Below are positions 62,857 to 64,000 of a stretch of 64,000 nt of DNA, in pieces. The stretch is from Phaonia tiefii. Taxonomy: Eukaryota > Arthropoda > Insecta > Diptera > Muscidae. A model generated the notes under the pieces. It had not been told where the DNA came from, ran no database searches, and saw only the letters and a program-made list of their open reading frames with translations. Position 1 is the first letter of the stretch. Each line of letters starts with the position of its first letter. The translations under genes and the position numbers were made by a program. The stretch spans positions 2,170,001 to 2,234,000 of the forward strand of contig OZ008369.1 of the NCBI GenBank assembly GCA_963931995.1, written 5' to 3'.

Positions 62857-64000
62857 CTATTTCACCATAAGTTTCTGTGTCATAAAATTATGTCTCACGT
62901 CGATATGTTTAGTACATGGATGAAACCCAAATTTGACTGCTAGCTTTTGTGCCTTGTGGCTGCCGTTATAGAGTTGCACGGGTTCACATTCCAATCCAAC
63001 TTCATACAAGAGCTCCATCAGACATAGTAGTCGTGTTTTGGTTACAAGCAAGCCTTGCTAAGTTGCAAAGAAAACGGCAATTTAGCGATAAGTCATTTTA
63101 TTAAAAAAATATGAATAAGGATTGAAAACGGTAAAAGATGACAAAAAAAAAGTTTTTTTAAACTTAGCGAAAATGATTCTCGTCGCTAAGTTCTCGCTAA
63201 GTCTCTGATAAATGCTTCATACAAAACAAGCGAATATATAAGCAAGCGGTGTAACCAAAACACGCTTAATGTCTCTTTTGATGCCTCCGATAAGGCCAAA
63301 TATTCTGATTCAGTGCTCGAAAAGGATACCGTATTCTGCTTGCGAGCTTCCCGATATATAGCGGCACCAAACAAAATGAAAGCAAAACCCGAATATGAAC
63401 GCCTATCCGTAACTTTCGCTCCCCAATCCGCATCAACGATACCGAAGAGTAGTGTGTATCAGGTTGACACATTAGTCCTTAATATACTCTTCGTGGCTTC
63501 CCAATGTTCCTTATTGTAGCTTGTGTGGAACTGACTTAGAAAGTTCACGAAAAACGCTATATCCGGACGGGTATTTACGGCTAAGAACATTAAACCACCG
63601 ATGAGATTCTGATACGGATATTTTCTCATCAAATATATATCTTTCCAATAACGATAAACATTTTCTCGTTGATTCAAGAATACGATTCCTTCAGCCCCGG
63701 TCTGTTGGACACACATGTCTTCGCAGGTCAAGGATCCTTCATTTCGAAAGACTGATCGAACGATTTCTTGATCTTAGTTATCGAATGTTTATTGTTTGAC
63801 GCGATTGGCAAATCGTCAACGTAAACAGCCACCGTCACGAAATCTTTAGGATCATTTCTGACAAACAAACATGGATCATGTTTCGATGGTTCCAAATTGA
63901 CTAGTTGCAATTTAGGAGCGAGATTCTCGTACCATTTTAAACCAGATTGGCGTAGACCATGCAGTCCTTTACAATTTTGCAAAATGGATCCTTACAGGAA
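62857..64000 (-). pseudogene. Copia-type reverse transcriptase and RNase H (partial)
   Basis: From the right edge leftwards: LHGLRQSGLKWYENLAPKL and AVYVDDLPIAS (RT active site, YVDD, near 63810). Then KYPYQNLIGGLMFLAVNTRP (RT-connection), FGAAIYREARKQNTVSFSST then ESEYLALSEASKE (RNase H, catalytic Glu). The C-terminal NGSHKAQKLAVKFGFHPCTK then HIDVRHNF (RNase H His/Asp) ends near 62870. Frameshifts near 63730 and 63470 and about 140 bases of foreign sequence at 63055-63195 break it. The 5' part lies beyond the window. It may or may not belong to the same family as the Copia at 19560-26720; the two do not overlap in sequence. Confidence 0.88.

Overview
The window is eukaryotic and almost certainly from a higher (cyclorrhaphan) fly. 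It is AT-rich, holds one multi-exon host gene whose protein is the cold-shock-domain RNA-binding protein Unr (CSDE1), and otherwise consists mostly of insect transposable elements in many stages of decay, including a DINE-1-like Helentron remnant typical of flies. The exact species cannot be read from the sequence.

Host gene: Unr lies on the minus strand at 38267-44898. I resolve twelve coding exons with consensus splice sites. They give about 1034 codons in one frame, close to the length known for fly Unr. One intron is GC-AG. Intron 1 (2.65 kb) carries three small inverted-repeat elements. Downstream of the stop codon a convergent LINE starts within 0.2 kb.

Left arm (1-38070) is a mosaic of nested transposons. 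1-2471: Ty3/Gypsy integrase remnant, split by a tRNA-derived SINE with a perfect target duplication, running into a truncated Tc1 copy. 2908-4190: hAT-like element with terminal and subterminal repeats. 4690-6995: LINE RT remnant split by a PIF/Harbinger element (TAA duplication) that itself holds a 492-bp element (8-bp duplication). 7005-11512: Jockey/CR1-type LINE split by a hAT-like fold-back element. 11515-16830: LINE on the minus strand split by a DINE-1-like element and a Foldback-like satellite element. 17470-19590: a third LINE split by a 388-bp MITE. 19560-27100: Copia element (minus strand) split by a 2.6-kb element with about 290-bp inverted termini and by a 2.8-kb hAT-like element that contains further nested elements up to four levels deep. 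27285-31950: a putative inverted-repeat element enclosing a 3.66-kb transposon with a nearly intact DDE-like transposase and AAAT duplications. 34200-38070: a LINE split by a small piggyBac element.

Right arm (45100-64000): about 3 kb of T-rich sequence with no recognisable gene, a piggyBac copy lacking its catalytic core (48303-50243), a Jockey-clade RT fragment, a decayed Tc1-like copy, two head-to-head copies of one Gypsy-type retroelement that share the same loss of reverse transcriptase (54032-59462), a mariner (maT-like) fragment, a second Tc1 copy of the family seen at the left end, and the 3' half of a Copia element running off the right edge.

The clearest signals beyond routine annotation are: two transposons with coding capacity that I cannot place in a named superfamily (19717-22337 and 28135-31798), a MITE that has inserted into a copy of itself, the four-level nest in Copia, and the GC-AG intron of Unr. 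Most insertion boundaries are supported by terminal repeats plus target-site duplications, and in several cases the interrupted host reading frame resumes after one duplication copy is removed.
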